In this document: one piece after another, positions 24,963 through 34,802 of the stretch
Position numbering within the stretch: position 1 is the first letter of the stretch
Layout: the number at the start of each line of letters is the position of its first letter
From: an uncultured Oscillospiraceae bacterium
GTDB taxonomy: Bacteria; Bacillota; Clostridia; Oscillospirales; Oscillospiraceae
Assembly: GCA_934565655.1 (NCBI GenBank)
Contig: CAKTIE010000009.1
Location: 7,703-71,702 of the forward strand
Length of the DNA: 64,000 nucleotides
Direction of reading: 5' to 3'
Position numbers and translations under genes: made by a program
The notes under the pieces: model-generated
Seen by the model: only the letters and a program-made list of their open reading frames with translations
The model's database searches: none
Told to the model about the DNA's origin: nothing

Positions 24963-26086
24963 TCTATTTTGATTCCGGAGCCACCACGCTGGAAAAACCG
25001 GCCTCCGTCCGCTGTGCCATGGCACGGGCGGTCAACACTATGTCCTCGCCGGGACGGGGCAGCCATCAGGCCACCCGACTGGCGGAGGAGACGGACTACG
25101 CCTGCCGCGCCGCGGCGGCAAAGCTGTTCGGCGTGGCGGATGAGTCCAATGTGATCTTTACCAGCAACGCCACCCACGGCCTGAATATCGCCATCCACAC
25201 ACTGGTGCAGCCGGGCAGCCATGTGGTGATCTCCGGATATGAGCACAACGCCGTTACCCGGCCGCTCCACGCCATCCCAAACGTGACGCTGACCGTCCTG
25301 AATACGCCGCCCTTCCAGCCGGAAAGAATGACGGAAGAGCTGAAGGAGGCGCTGGCGCAGGGGGTGGATGCGGTGATCTGCAACCATGTGTCCAACGTGT
25401 TCGGCTGCGTGCAGCCGGTGGAGGAGATGGCGGCGCTGTGCGCCGAAGCGGGGGTGCCCTTCCTGCTGGATGCGTCCCAGTCCGCCGGGATCCTGCCGGT
25501 GCGGATGGACGCGCTGCATGCGGCGTTCATCGCCATGCCGGGTCACAAGGGCCTGTACGGCCCCCAGGGTACGGGTCTGCTGCTGTGCAACCACGAGACC
25601 GCGCCGCTGCTGTACGGCGGCACCGGCAGCCTTTCCAAATTGCAGACCATGCCGGATATGCTGCCGGACCGGCTGGAGAGCGGCACCCACAACATGCCGG
25701 GCATCGCGGGCCTGCTGGAGGGCATCCGCTATGTGCAGCGCACCGGCGTGGAGACCATTGCCGCCCATGAGCGCCGCCTGACCATGCAGGCGGTGGAGCT
25801 GCTGCGGCACACGGAGGGGATCCGCCTGTTCTGGCAGGAGGGCTTCCGCCATCAGACCGGCGTACTGTCCTTCGTGGCAGAGGGCGTGGACTGCGAGGAG
25901 CTGGGGGAGGCTATGGCCCAGCAGGGCGTGGCCCTGCGGGCGGGGCTGCACTGCGCGCCGCTGGCCCACCGCACGGTGGGAACGCTGAAAACCGGCACGG
26001 TGCGCTTCAGCCCGTCGGCGTTCAATACGTCCCGGCAGGTGGTGCAGTTCGCACAGATACTGCAAACCACCCTTCGTAAAATGTAA
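24959..26086 (+). CDS. Cysteine desulfurase-family PLP enzyme
   Basis: A 375-residue class V aminotransferase-fold enzyme. The PLP lysine lies in MPGHKGLYGPQGTG (about residue 196) and the catalytic cysteine region is RAGLHCAPLAHRTVGT. The N-terminus MIYFDSGATTLEKPASV matches the EF2568-like cysteine desulfurase group. It should remove S (or Se) from cysteine (or selenocysteine). It is translationally coupled to the DUF3343 gene, which may accept the sulfur. The Fe-S partner genes iscU/sufU are not in the window. Confidence 0.87.
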   Translation: MIYFDSGATTLEKPASVRCAMARAVNTMSSPGRGSHQATRLAEETDYACRAAAAKLFGVADESNVIFTSNATHGLNIAIHTLVQPGSHVVISGYEHNAVTRPLHAIPNVTLTVLNTPPFQPERMTEELKEALAQGVDAVICNHVSNVFGCVQPVEEMAALCAEAGVPFLLDASQSAGILPVRMDALHAAFIAMPGHKGLYGPQGTGLLLCNHETAPLLYGGTGSLSKLQTMPDMLPDRLESGTHNMPGIAGLLEGIRYVQRTGVETIAAHERRLTMQAVELLRHTEGIRLFWQEGFRHQTGVLSFVAEGVDCEELGEAMAQQGVALRAGLHCAPLAHRTVGTLKTGTVRFSPSAFNTSRQVVQFAQILQTTLRKM

Positions 26087-26108
26087 CACTCTGGTCACAG
26101 AATTTTTG

Positions 26109-26137
26109 TTGCATTTTCCCAATATCTTTTATATAAT
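26109..26137 (+). promoter_or_regulatory. Promoter of cdaA-cdaR
   Basis: TTGCAT (26109-26114), 17-bp spacer, TATAAT (26132-26137), about 55 bp before the cdaA start. Confidence 0.82.
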
Positions 26138-26191
26138 GTTAGTATCTATTGTTATGCGTAAAATCACACCCGAGAGGGGAGGGAACACGCC

Positions 26192-27082
26192 ATGGACAAA
26201 GTGCTGTCATTGATGGAGGATATTGGGAGGTACTTAACACTTCTCAAGATCACGGACTTTTTGGACGTGGCCATCATATTCTTCCTGGTCTATAAGCTGC
26301 TGTCGCTGGTGAAGAGCACCCGTGCGGAAAATATCCTGAAGGGCATCGGCATCTTCCTGCTGGCGCTGCTGGCGGCCCGCGCTCTGGATCTTCGCGCCGT
26401 CTACTATGTGCTGCGAAGCGTGGCGGAGATGGGCATCCTGGCGCTGATCATCCTGTTCCAGCCGGAGATCCGCCAGATCCTGGAGAAGCTGGGCAGCAAG
26501 AATATCCGCCTGATGCGGGTATTCCGCACGGAAAGTGAGATCACCGAGCTGGAGAAGGCCATCGACCAGACGGTGGTGGCCTGCAGCGAGATGAGCCGCA
26601 CCAAGACCGGCGTGCTGATGGTGTTCGAGCGGAACATCAATCTGGACGATATCGTCCGCACCGGCACGGAGCTGGACTGCGAGGTGGTCAGCGAGCTGCT
26701 GAAGAACATCTTCTTCGTCAAGGCCCCCATGCATGACGGCGCGGTGATCGTCCGGCACGGGCGGATCGTCGGCGGCGGCTGCATGCTGCCGCTGTCCAAG
26801 AACGTGAACCTGAGCCGCGACCTTGGCATGCGCCATCGCGCCGGCATCGGCATGAGCGAGAATTCCGACGCGGTGGTGGTCATCGTCTCCGAGGAGACCG
26901 GCTCCATCTCCGTGGCCATCGGCGGCATGCTCAAGCGGCACCTGATGCCCGAAACGCTGGGCAAGCTGCTGCGCAACGAGCTGATGCCGTCCGAGGAGGA
27001 AGCGGACAAGCCGCAGCCTCTGCTGCTGCTGTCGTTCCTGAAGCGTCTGGGAAAGGAGGACGACGATGGAGAAGAAGAATAG
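26192..27082 (+). CDS. cdaA: Diadenylate cyclase CdaA
   Basis: A 296-residue membrane enzyme making cyclic di-AMP from two ATP. Three N-terminal membrane helices (about residues 18-38, 48-68, 72-92) are followed by the DAC domain with the catalytic motifs APMHDGAVIV (DGA) and GMRHRAGIGMSE (RHR). The C-terminus is acidic. CdaR is encoded next, overlapping by 17 bp; glmM, the usual third gene, is instead at 44.5 kb. GAGGGGAGGG provides the ribosome binding site. Confidence 0.96.
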   Translation: MDKVLSLMEDIGRYLTLLKITDFLDVAIIFFLVYKLLSLVKSTRAENILKGIGIFLLALLAARALDLRAVYYVLRSVAEMGILALIILFQPEIRQILEKLGSKNIRLMRVFRTESEITELEKAIDQTVVACSEMSRTKTGVLMVFERNINLDDIVRTGTELDCEVVSELLKNIFFVKAPMHDGAVIVRHGRIVGGGCMLPLSKNVNLSRDLGMRHRAGIGMSENSDAVVVIVSEETGSISVAIGGMLKRHLMPETLGKLLRNELMPSEEEADKPQPLLLLSFLKRLGKEDDDGEEE

Positions 27083-28328
27083 AAAAGTCGTGCAGATCGT
27101 GCTGGCCGTGCTGATCACGCTGGCGCTGTGGTGCTATATGGAGTTTTACGACTCGCCCAATTCGGAGCTGGTCATCAAGGATATCCCGGTGGAGTTCACC
27201 AATGAGGACACCATTCTGGCGGAGAACGGCCTGATGCTGCTGTCCGGCTATGATACGACGGTGGATCTGACACTGGAGGGCAAGCGGTGGGTGCTGATGA
27301 AGCTGGATCCCTCCGAGGTCCGCATCGTGGCGGACACCAGCGGCATCGCGTCCGCCGGTGTGCAGACGCTGAATTACAGCTGGATACTGCCCAACGGCAT
27401 TTCCCCTTCGGATGTTTCGGTGAAGAGCAGAAGCATCTATAATATCACCGTGACGGTGGGCACCCTTTACAGTAAGCCTGTTCCCGTGGAGGTGGAGGTC
27501 AAGGGTCAGGTGGCCGACGGCTACTTTACCGGCGACATTACCATCGATCCTCAGACGCTGACCCTGCGGGCCGAGCGGGAGGATATGCTGAATGTCCACC
27601 ACGCCAAGGTGACGGTGAATCTGGCCGGCGCCACCAGCACGCTGATCGAAACGCTGGAATACACCCTGTATGATGCCAATGACGTTCCGGTCTATAACGA
27701 TAACATCCGGGCCTCCACCAAGCTGATCCAGGTAACGGTGCCGGTGCGCACCACCAAGACGGTGCCGCTGGAGATGGAGATGGTGGGGACGGAGCTGATG
27801 AAGTCCGTGGATGTGAAGATCACGCCCGCCTCCGTTACCCTTGTGGGTGAGGGAAGCACGCTGGATACCATCAGCAAGATCACGCTGGATCGGATCTATG
27901 TGGAGGATCTGGTGCCGGGACTGAACGGCCCCTATACCTATACCATCAAGCTGCCCGCCGGTGTGACCACCACGGACGGCACCAGCGAGGCTGTCGTGAC
28001 GGTGGCCATCGACGGCACCACGGAGGGAACGGTCACTCTGGACACCATCAACTGCGAGGGTGTGGCCGACGGCCTGAAGGCCGAAGTAAGCGAGCCGCTG
28101 GAGGTAATGCTGTGGGGTGACGAGGACGAGATCCAGAAGGTCACCGCCGCCGATATCCACGCCCGCGTGGATGTCAGTAGCATCACAGAGGAGGGCGACT
28201 ACGTCCTGCCTGTGACCGTTACGGCATCCTCTGAGTCCGGCGTCACGGTGCGCGGCAGCTATGAGGTGACGGTGCATGTGACCAGGCGGGATACGGCGCC
28301 GGAAACGGGGCAGCGTCCCGCAACATAA
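27066..28328 (+). CDS. cdaR: CdaR, YbbR-domain regulator of CdaA
   Basis: A 420-residue protein with one N-terminal membrane helix (VVQIVLAVLITLALWCYMEF, about residues 8-27) and four YbbR-like repeats outside the membrane (each about 75-85 residues with alternating beta strands, e.g. PVEVEVKGQVADGYFTGDITIDPQTLTLRAERE). CdaR binds and modulates CdaA. Its start lies within the end of cdaA, so the two are coupled. Confidence 0.93.
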   Translation: MEKKNRKVVQIVLAVLITLALWCYMEFYDSPNSELVIKDIPVEFTNEDTILAENGLMLLSGYDTTVDLTLEGKRWVLMKLDPSEVRIVADTSGIASAGVQTLNYSWILPNGISPSDVSVKSRSIYNITVTVGTLYSKPVPVEVEVKGQVADGYFTGDITIDPQTLTLRAEREDMLNVHHAKVTVNLAGATSTLIETLEYTLYDANDVPVYNDNIRASTKLIQVTVPVRTTKTVPLEMEMVGTELMKSVDVKITPASVTLVGEGSTLDTISKITLDRIYVEDLVPGLNGPYTYTIKLPAGVTTTDGTSEAVVTVAIDGTTEGTVTLDTINCEGVADGLKAEVSEPLEVMLWGDEDEIQKVTAADIHARVDVSSITEEGDYVLPVTVTASSESGVTVRGSYEVTVHVTRRDTAPETGQRPAT

Positions 28329-28353
28329 GCAACGATAAAGAAGGTATGACGAT

Positions 28354-28758
28354 ATGACACAGATCGCAACGATTGAAAAGGATCTGGGCGGCGGCTACGC
28401 GGAGATCTCCGTACCTCGCAAGTCCGCCTGCGGCCACGACTGCGAGGAGTGCGCCGGCTGCGGTATGACCGGCGCTGCCATCAAGGCCCGGGCCAGAAAC
28501 GATATCGGCGCACAGCCCGGCGACAAGGTGGTGGTGGAAAGCAGCACCCGGAAGATCTTCGGTGTGGTGGCGCTGGTCTATGTGCTGCCGGTGGTGCTGT
28601 TCCTGCTGGGCTACTTCCTATCGGAGGGGCTGGCGGAGGGCGCACGGTATGCCATTGCCATCGCGGCCTTCGCGGTGAGCTTTATCCCCTGCGTGCTCTA
28701 TGACCGCCACGCCCGGAAGAAGGAGCTGCTGACCTATCAGATCCTGCGGCTGTTCTGA
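28354..28758 (+). CDS. RseC/MucC-family (SoxR-reducing) membrane protein
   Basis: A 134-residue protein with an N-terminal cysteine cluster (CGHDCEECAGCG, about residues 26-37), a short soluble domain, and two membrane helices (about 70-88 and 96-114). This is the RseC/MucC architecture; in gammaproteobacteria such proteins act in sigma-E control or SoxR reduction, and in Clostridia the role is open. The stop overlaps the next start by one base. It probably belongs to the same transcript as cdaA-cdaR. Confidence 0.88.
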   Translation: MTQIATIEKDLGGGYAEISVPRKSACGHDCEECAGCGMTGAAIKARARNDIGAQPGDKVVVESSTRKIFGVVALVYVLPVVLFLLGYFLSEGLAEGARYAIAIAAFAVSFIPCVLYDRHARKKELLTYQILRLF

Positions 28759-29651
28759 TGTTCGGCTATGTGCGTCCGGCCGCCCAACGGCTGACGGAGG
28801 AGCAGCAGCTGCGCTTTGAGGGCGCTTACTGCGGCTTGTGCCACACGCTGGGACGGCGCTACGGCCTGGCGGGGCGGATGATCCTCAATTATGATCTGAC
28901 CTTTCTGGCCATGCTGCTGTCGGAGGGAGCGGCGGAGCGCTGTACGAAGCGCTGCGTGATCCATCCCGTGAAGGGACGGCCCTGCGCCTGCGGTGGCAGC
29001 GCCTTTGAACTGGCGGCGGATATGAGCGTGATCCTGACGTGGTGGCAGATACAGGACGGCATCGCGGACCATGGCTTTTTCGGCGGGCTGAAATACCGGG
29101 CGGCATCACTGCTGCTGCGGCGGGCCTACCGGAAGGCGCGGGCGCTGCGTCCGGCGTTTGATGAGAGCACCCGGCGTCATCTGGAGAAGTTGAGCGCGCT
29201 GGAGAAGGAACACTGTCCGTCTCTTGATACGGCGGCGGACACCTTTGCCCGGCTGCTGGCGGATGCCGCCCGTGAGGTGGCCCAGCCGGTGAAGCGCCGC
29301 GTGCTGGAGCAGATGCTGTACCATCTGGGCCGCTGGGTCTATCTGGTGGACGCGGCGGACGATCTGAAAAAAGATGTGAAAACCGGCAGCTACAACCCGC
29401 TGCCCCTGCGCTACGCCCTTCCCGGCGATACGCTGACGGATACGGCGCGGCAGGCGCTGGCGCAGACGCTGGACAGCTCGATCCGCGCCATGGCGGCGGC
29501 CTTCGAGCTGTGGGATTTCGGTGACTACGGCCCGGTGATCGAAAGCACGGTCTATGAGGGCCTTTACGCGGTGGGGACCTCCGTCCTGGAGGGGACCTTC
29601 CGCCGAGAAACGAGAGTTTTACAGAAGAAAGGGGGACACCGGCATGCGTGA
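28758..29651 (+). CDS. DUF5685 family protein
   Basis: A 297-residue helical protein with an N-terminal [13 protein letters not shown] motif, a [10 protein letters not shown] segment, and a second cysteine group ([19 protein letters not shown], about residues 55-75). The middle carries [23 protein letters not shown], which resembles Asp-rich helices of isoprenoid synthase-like folds and may bind metal. The family (DUF5685, from memory) has no known function. It overlaps the DnaJ-like gene downstream by 8 bp. Confidence 0.78.
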   Translation: MFGYVRPAAQRLTEEQQLRFEGAYCGLCHTLGRRYGLAGRMILNYDLTFLAMLLSEGAAERCTKRCVIHPVKGRPCACGGSAFELAADMSVILTWWQIQDGIADHGFFGGLKYRAASLLLRRAYRKARALRPAFDESTRRHLEKLSALEKEHCPSLDTAADTFARLLADAAREVAQPVKRRVLEQMLYHLGRWVYLVDAADDLKKDVKTGSYNPLPLRYALPGDTLTDTARQALAQTLDSSIRAMAAAFELWDFGDYGPVIESTVYEGLYAVGTSVLEGTFRRETRVLQKKGGHRHA

Positions 29652-30285
29652 TCCCTATCAGGTGCTGGGCGTGCCCAGCACGGCAAGCGACGAGGAAGTC
29701 AAAAAAGCCTACCGGAATCTGGCGCGGAAGTACCATCCGGACAACTATCACGATAATCCGCTGGCCGATCTGGCCCAGGAGCGGATGAAAGAGATCAACG
29801 AGGCTTACGAGGAGATCCAGACCCAGCGCAAGCGGGGCGCCTCCGGCGGCTATAACACCGGCGCGTCCACCGGCTATAATCCCTATGGCGCCGGCTACGG
29901 CGCGGGGTATGGCGGCTATCAGTCCTATACCGGCCCCTATCAGCGGGTTCGCGCCGCCATCCAGCAGGGCAACCTGAATCTGGCGGAGGAGCTGCTGAAC
30001 GCCATGCGGGACCATGACGCCGAGTGGAACTTCCTCAAGGGTGTGATCTGCACCCGCCGCGGCTGGATGGACGAGGCAAAGCGCTACTACCAGACGGCGG
30101 TGCAGATGGATCCGGACGATGAGGAGTATCAGCGGGCGCTGGATATGGCGGAGGGCCGCCAGACGGCCTATCGCCCCGACGGCTACGGCCCGGTCAGCAC
30201 CGGAAACTGCCATATGAGTCCGTGCCTGCCGTTCTGCCTGCCGCTGTTCTGCTGCCCCGGCGGCGGTTATCTGTACTGTTGTTAA
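29644..30285 (+). CDS. J-domain protein with Cys-rich C-terminus
   Basis: A 213-residue protein. The N-terminal J domain (residues 2-65) has the HPD motif in KYHPDNYH, so it can stimulate DnaK ATPase. A Gly/Tyr-rich linker (about 75-105), a tetratricopeptide-like helical part (about 108-175: [39 protein letters not shown]), and a tail with six cysteines ([25 protein letters not shown]) follow. It is not DnaJ itself because the zinc-finger repeats are missing. The start at 29644 is fixed by the J-domain N-terminus and GGGGG upstream. It is coupled to DUF5685. Confidence 0.88.
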   Translation: MRDPYQVLGVPSTASDEEVKKAYRNLARKYHPDNYHDNPLADLAQERMKEINEAYEEIQTQRKRGASGGYNTGASTGYNPYGAGYGAGYGGYQSYTGPYQRVRAAIQQGNLNLAEELLNAMRDHDAEWNFLKGVICTRRGWMDEAKRYYQTAVQMDPDDEEYQRALDMAEGRQTAYRPDGYGPVSTGNCHMSPCLPFCLPLFCCPGGGYLYCC

Positions 30286-30326
30286 TTTACCGCGGCGGCA
30301 TGACCGCCGGAAAGGGAGGATATACT

Positions 30327-31205
30327 GTGGTCAAGAGCATGACCGGCTATGGCCGGGCGCGGGAGACGCTGAACGGACGCGACATCACCGTGGAGGTACG
30401 CTCCGTCAACAACCGCTATCTGGATTGCACCGTGAAGGTGCCCCGTACCTATATCTTTGTGGAGGACGCCGTCAAGGCCCGCGTGCAGAAGGCGGTCTCC
30501 CGCGGCAAGGTGGATGTGTTCATCACTATCGACGCCACGGCTGCCGACGAAACGGTGGTGGCCGTCAACGAGCCGCTGGCCCGGGGCTATTACGACGCGC
30601 TGACAAAGCTGAAGGACATGTTTTCCCTGGAGGGTGAGCTGTCCGCCGCCGTGCTGGCCAAGTTCCCCGATGTGCTGACGGTTACCAAGGCGGAGGAGGA
30701 TCTGGAATCCGTCTCCGGCGACATCTGCGCCGTGCTGGACGAGGCGCTGAACGCCTATAACGCCATGCGTACCGTGGAGGGCGGCAAGCTCAGCGAGGAT
30801 ATCACGGGCCGCGCCGCCACCATCGAGACCGTGGTGGGCAAGGTGGAGGAGCGCTCTCCCCAGACTGTGGCTGCCTATCGGGAAAAGCTGACGGCCCGCA
30901 TGCAGGAGGTGCTGCAGTCCACCGCCATCGACGAGAGCCGCATCCTGACGGAGGCCGCTATCTTCGCCGACAAGATCGCCGTGGATGAGGAGACCGTCCG
31001 CCTGCGCAGCCACATCGCCCAGCTGCGCACCATGCTGGAGAGCGACCAGCCCATCGGCCGCAAGCTGGACTTCCTGATCCAGGAGGTCAACCGCGAGTGC
31101 AACACCATCGGCTCCAAGTGCAACGACCTGACCATCGCGCAGGACGTGGTGAACATGAAGGCCGAGGTGGAGAAGATCCGCGAGCAGGTACAGAATATCG
31201 AGTGA
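30327..31205 (+). CDS. YicC/YloC-family endoribonuclease
   Basis: A 292-residue YicC-type protein. The N-terminus is [37 protein letters not shown] and the C-terminus is the typical [50 protein letters not shown]. Family members cleave RNA and affect small-RNA stability. The start is a GTG after AAAGGGAGGA; the frame is open further upstream but lacks a ribosome binding site. It heads the run to remA, gmk and rpoZ, the classic Firmicutes order. Confidence 0.93.
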   Translation: MVKSMTGYGRARETLNGRDITVEVRSVNNRYLDCTVKVPRTYIFVEDAVKARVQKAVSRGKVDVFITIDATAADETVVAVNEPLARGYYDALTKLKDMFSLEGELSAAVLAKFPDVLTVTKAEEDLESVSGDICAVLDEALNAYNAMRTVEGGKLSEDITGRAATIETVVGKVEERSPQTVAAYREKLTARMQEVLQSTAIDESRILTEAAIFADKIAVDEETVRLRSHIAQLRTMLESDQPIGRKLDFLIQEVNRECNTIGSKCNDLTIAQDVVNMKAEVEKIREQVQNIE

Positions 31206-31215
31206 GGTGCCGGTG

Positions 31216-31479
31216 ATGCAGCTGGTGAATATCGGATTCGGCAATCTGGTGTCGGTGCAGCGGCTGATCGCGATCGTCAGCCCTGACAGCGCGCCGGTAA
31301 AGCGTCTGGTGCAGGAGTCCCGCGACCGTGGGATGCTGATCGACGCCACCTATGGCCGCAAGACGGCGTCCGTGCTGATCATGGACAGCGACCATGTGGT
31401 GCTTTCCGCCCTGAGTACAGAGCGGCTGGCGCCGCGCCTTGGCATGACGCCGCAGGATTTTACAGAGGAAGAGGGATAA
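31216..31479 (+). CDS. remA: RemA-like DNA-binding regulator (DUF370)
   Basis: An 87-residue protein of the DUF370/RemA family ([64 protein letters not shown]). In Bacillus subtilis RemA activates matrix genes as an oligomer that wraps DNA. I chose ATG at 31216; two GTG codons just upstream are alternatives. It sits between yicC and gmk as in many Firmicutes. Confidence 0.9.
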   Translation: MQLVNIGFGNLVSVQRLIAIVSPDSAPVKRLVQESRDRGMLIDATYGRKTASVLIMDSDHVVLSALSTERLAPRLGMTPQDFTEEEG

Positions 31480-31481
31480 TT

Positions 31482-32078
31482 TTGGAGAAGAGAGGCAAAA
31501 CATTTATCATTTCCGGGCCGTCCGGCGTGGGAAAAAGCACCGTTCTGGGCGCGCTGTTTGAGGGACGCGACGATCTGTATTTTTCCGTTTCCGCCACCAC
31601 CCGTGCGCCCCGTCCCACGGAGAAGCCGGATGTGGATTACCACTTTATCGAGGCGGAGACCTTCCGCCAGTGGATCGAGGACGGCGAGTTTCTGGAGTAT
31701 GCCGAGTATGTGGGCAACTTCTACGGCACGCCCAAGAAGTTTGTGGACGCCGCCATGGCCGAGGGCAAGGACGTGATCCTGGACATCGAGATCCAGGGCG
31801 CTACCCAGGTGCATGAGCTGCGGCCCGACGTGGTGCGGATCTTCATCGCGCCGCCCTCCTGGGAGGAGCTGGAGCGCCGCCTGACCGCCCGGGGCACCGA
31901 TTCCCCGGAAAAGGTGCAGAAGCGCCTGCTGCGGGCCAAGGTGGAGCTGGAGAATGCCGGCCACTACGATTACTTTGTCATCAACGATACGGTGGAAAAC
32001 GCGGTGCAGGAGCTGCGGGCCATCATGCTGGCCGAGCACTGCCGCCCCGCCGACCGTATCGCGGAGTTGAATCAGTAA
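31482..32078 (+). CDS. gmk: Guanylate kinase
   Basis: A 198-residue kinase converting GMP to GDP. The P-loop is SGPSGVGKST (about residues 10-19). GMP-binding stretches TTRAPRPTEKPDVDYHFIEAETF and YAEYVGNFYGTPK follow. The start codon is TTG, preceded by GAGGAAGAGGG, which may limit expression. It is 2 bp from remA. Confidence 0.96.
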   Translation: MEKRGKTFIISGPSGVGKSTVLGALFEGRDDLYFSVSATTRAPRPTEKPDVDYHFIEAETFRQWIEDGEFLEYAEYVGNFYGTPKKFVDAAMAEGKDVILDIEIQGATQVHELRPDVVRIFIAPPSWEELERRLTARGTDSPEKVQKRLLRAKVELENAGHYDYFVINDTVENAVQELRAIMLAEHCRPADRIAELNQ

Positions 32079-32126
32079 GCTGCTATATTTGAATACATCG
32101 CCTGAAAGGCAGAAGGAGATATTATT

Positions 32127-32342
32127 ATGTCTATGCTTTATCCCGCAATGAACCAGCTGACCAGCTATGTTCCCAACCGCTATATGATGGTCAATGTGGT
32201 GGCCCGCCGTGCCCGCCAGATCGCTTCCGAGGCGGAGGTCAGCGGCGAGCATCTGGAGGAGAAGCCCGTCACCATGGCCATCGACGAGGTGGCCGAGGGC
32301 AAGTTCGACGCCAGCACCATCGATTCCTCCATTCAGGAGTAA
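32127..32342 (+). CDS. rpoZ: RNA polymerase omega subunit
   Basis: A 71-residue omega protein that assists RNA polymerase assembly. Its core VPNRYMMVNVVARRARQIASEA followed by KPVTMAIDEVAEGKF is characteristic. AGAAGGAGAT precedes the ATG. It is in its usual place after gmk. Confidence 0.94.
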   Translation: MSMLYPAMNQLTSYVPNRYMMVNVVARRARQIASEAEVSGEHLEEKPVTMAIDEVAEGKFDASTIDSSIQE

Positions 32343-32363
32343 CAAAGAGAGGAGAACAGGGCT

Positions 32364-34790
32364 ATGCAGATCGCGAAGATCGCTGTGGAAGCGGCGACAT
32401 ATGCCATCGACAAGCCCTATTCTTATCTGGTTCCCTCCGATATGGAGGTCAGCGTGGGCTGCCGCGTGCTGGTACCCTTTGGCCGGGGCAACCGCACCAG
32501 CGAGGGCGTTGTGCTGTCGCTGGAGCAGGGGGTGCCTTCCGGCCCGCTGAAGGCGCTGCGGCTGAATCTGGACGGCGAAGCGGTGATCTCCCGGCGGGAG
32601 ATCAGACTGGCCCTCTGGATGCGGCAGCGGTATTTCTGCACGTTTTATGACGCCATCCGCACCGTTCTGCCCGCCGCCATCTGGTATCGCTATCAGGAGC
32701 TGTGGCAGCTGGTGACGGGCGCGGCGTGGGAGGGCCTGTCCGATAAGGAGACGGCAGTATGCCGTCTGCTGGCGGAAGGGCCGCAGGAGACGAACGTGCT
32801 GCGGGAGGCCCTCGGCGAGGGTGTGACCGCGGTGCTGCGCAGTCTGGAAAAGCGGGGCGTCGTTTCACAGCAGACGCTGAGCCGCCGTGCCGTGCAGGAC
32901 AAGACGGTGCAGCTGGCCCGTCTGGTATTGCCGGAGGACGAGGCCGCCGCGTGGGCGCAGTCCCGGAAGAAAAGCGCGCGGCGCATGTATGACGCGGTAC
33001 AGTTCCTGCTTCAGCAGGGGGAGACCGCCGTCCATGAGCTGTGCTATTTCACCGGAGTTCCCCGGCAGACGGTCACGGCGCTGGAAAAGCGCGGCGTGAT
33101 CGCCCTGCGGACGGAGGAGACCTATCGGATCACTGAAAAATCATATGCCGTAAAGGCAGAACGCATTACACTGAACGACGAGCAGCAGCAGGCGTATGAA
33201 GATATCCTGCAGCGGGCGCTGGCCGGCAAGGGCGGCGTGACGCTGCTGCAGGGCGTCACCGGCAGCGGCAAAACGCTGGTGTATATCCGGCTGGCGCAGG
33301 AGCTGCTGGCACAGGGAAGATCCGTGATGATCCTTGTGCCGGAGATCGCCCTGACGCCCCAGATGATGGCGCGGTTCACCGCCTATTTCGGGGACAGGGT
33401 GGCGCTGCTGCACAGTGGCCTGCGGATGACCGAGCGGTACGACCAGTGGAAGCGCATCCGGAAGGGTGAGGCCACGGTGGTGCTGGGCACCCGCAGCGCG
33501 GTGTTCGCGCCGCTGGAGCATCTGGGGCTGATCATCATGGACGAGGAGCAGGAGGGCTCCTATGAGTCGGAGCGCTCTCCCTGCTACCATGCCCGCGATA
33601 TCGCCAAATACCGCTGCGTGGCCGAGGGCTGCCATCTGGTGCTGGGCTCCGCCACGCCGACGGTGGAGACGGCATGGTACGCCAAGCACGGCGACTATCA
33701 TCTGTCGCTGCTGCGGCAGCGGTATAACCGGCAGCAGCTGCCCCGTGTGATCCTGGCGGACATGCGGCAGGAGCTGCGGCAGGGGAATATGACGGCCATC
33801 AGCCAGCCACTGTATGAGGAGCTGAGGGCTAATCTGGAGCGGGGCGAGCAGAGCATCCTGTTTCTCAACCGCCGGGGCAGCAGCCGCCAGCTGCTGTGTC
33901 CCAATTGCAGCTTTGTGCCCCAGTGTCCCCGGTGCAGCGTGTATCTGACCTATCACAGCGCCAACGGCCGCCTGATGTGCCACTACTGCGGCTATTCTCA
34001 GCGTGCGCCGGAGGACTGTCCCGAATGCGGAACGCCCCTGCGGCATGTGGGCTTCGGCACCCAGCGGGTGGAGGAGGAGCTGCATGCCCTGTTTCCGGAC
34101 ACGCCGCTGCTGCGGATGGACGCGGACACGGTGGGTGTGGGCCATGAGGCGCTGCTGAAGGAATTTGACGAGAAGAAGATCCCCATTCTCATCGGCACCC
34201 AGATGGTGGCCAAGGGACTGGATTTTGAAAATGTGACGCTGGTGGGTGTGCTGGCGGCGGATCTGTCGCTGTATGTGGATCACTACCGGGCCGCCGAGCG
34301 GACGTTCAGTCTGCTGACACAGGCGGTGGGCCGGGCGGGCCGCGGCGAGAAAGAGGGCCGCGCCGTGATCCAGACCTACACCCCCAACAACGACGTGATA
34401 CAGGCCGCCGCCGCGCAGGACTATGAGCGGTTCTACGACGGAGAGATCCGGCTGCGGCAGCTGCGGCGCGATCCGCCCTTTGCCGACCAGCTGATGGTAA
34501 CGGTGACGGGGCCGGAGGAGCCGGAGGTGCGCCGTGCCATCCAGGAGATCGGTGACAGCCTGCTGTCCGCCGCGAAGAAGCCGCCCTATGACGCGCTGGG
34601 ACTGATGATCCTCGGCCCCGCGCCCGCACCGGTGGTGAAGGTCAATAACCGCTACCGCTACCGGGTGACGGTGATCGGCCGCAACGACAAGACGCTGCGG
34701 GGCCTGCTGGCGGCGTTTATGAAGGAGTTCTCAAAGCGCGGTGAAAACCGCAATATGCAGATATACACGGATTGTAATTTGATGGATTAG
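32364..34790 (+). CDS. priA: Primosomal protein N' (replication restart helicase)
   Basis: An 808-residue superfamily 2 helicase. The N-terminal 3'-DNA-binding domain (about residues 1-100) precedes the helicase core with Walker A GVTGSGKT (about 300) and MDEEQE as the DEXH-like box. Four CxxC-type pairs (CPNCSFVPQCPRCS, CHYCGYSQRAPEDCPECG) form the zinc-binding insert. QMVAKGLDFENVTLVGVLAADLSL marks the C-terminal helicase motifs. It reloads the replisome at stalled forks. Confidence 0.96.
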   Translation: MQIAKIAVEAATYAIDKPYSYLVPSDMEVSVGCRVLVPFGRGNRTSEGVVLSLEQGVPSGPLKALRLNLDGEAVISRREIRLALWMRQRYFCTFYDAIRTVLPAAIWYRYQELWQLVTGAAWEGLSDKETAVCRLLAEGPQETNVLREALGEGVTAVLRSLEKRGVVSQQTLSRRAVQDKTVQLARLVLPEDEAAAWAQSRKKSARRMYDAVQFLLQQGETAVHELCYFTGVPRQTVTALEKRGVIALRTEETYRITEKSYAVKAERITLNDEQQQAYEDILQRALAGKGGVTLLQGVTGSGKTLVYIRLAQELLAQGRSVMILVPEIALTPQMMARFTAYFGDRVALLHSGLRMTERYDQWKRIRKGEATVVLGTRSAVFAPLEHLGLIIMDEEQEGSYESERSPCYHARDIAKYRCVAEGCHLVLGSATPTVETAWYAKHGDYHLSLLRQRYNRQQLPRVILADMRQELRQGNMTAISQPLYEELRANLERGEQSILFLNRRGSSRQLLCPNCSFVPQCPRCSVYLTYHSANGRLMCHYCGYSQRAPEDCPECGTPLRHVGFGTQRVEEELHALFPDTPLLRMDADTVGVGHEALLKEFDEKKIPILIGTQMVAKGLDFENVTLVGVLAADLSLYVDHYRAAERTFSLLTQAVGRAGRGEKEGRAVIQTYTPNNDVIQAAAAQDYERFYDGEIRLRQLRRDPPFADQLMVTVTGPEEPEVRRAIQEIGDSLLSAAKKPPYDALGLMILGPAPAPVVKVNNRYRYRVTVIGRNDKTLRGLLAAFMKEFSKRGENRNMQIYTDCNLMD

Positions 34791-34802
34791 AGGTAAGAAA
34801 AC

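Noticed and set aside
26087..26191. Cyclic di-AMP (ydaO-type) riboswitch before cdaA
   Set aside because: The predicted transcript leader is only about 50 nt, too short for that riboswitch, and its conserved blocks are absent.
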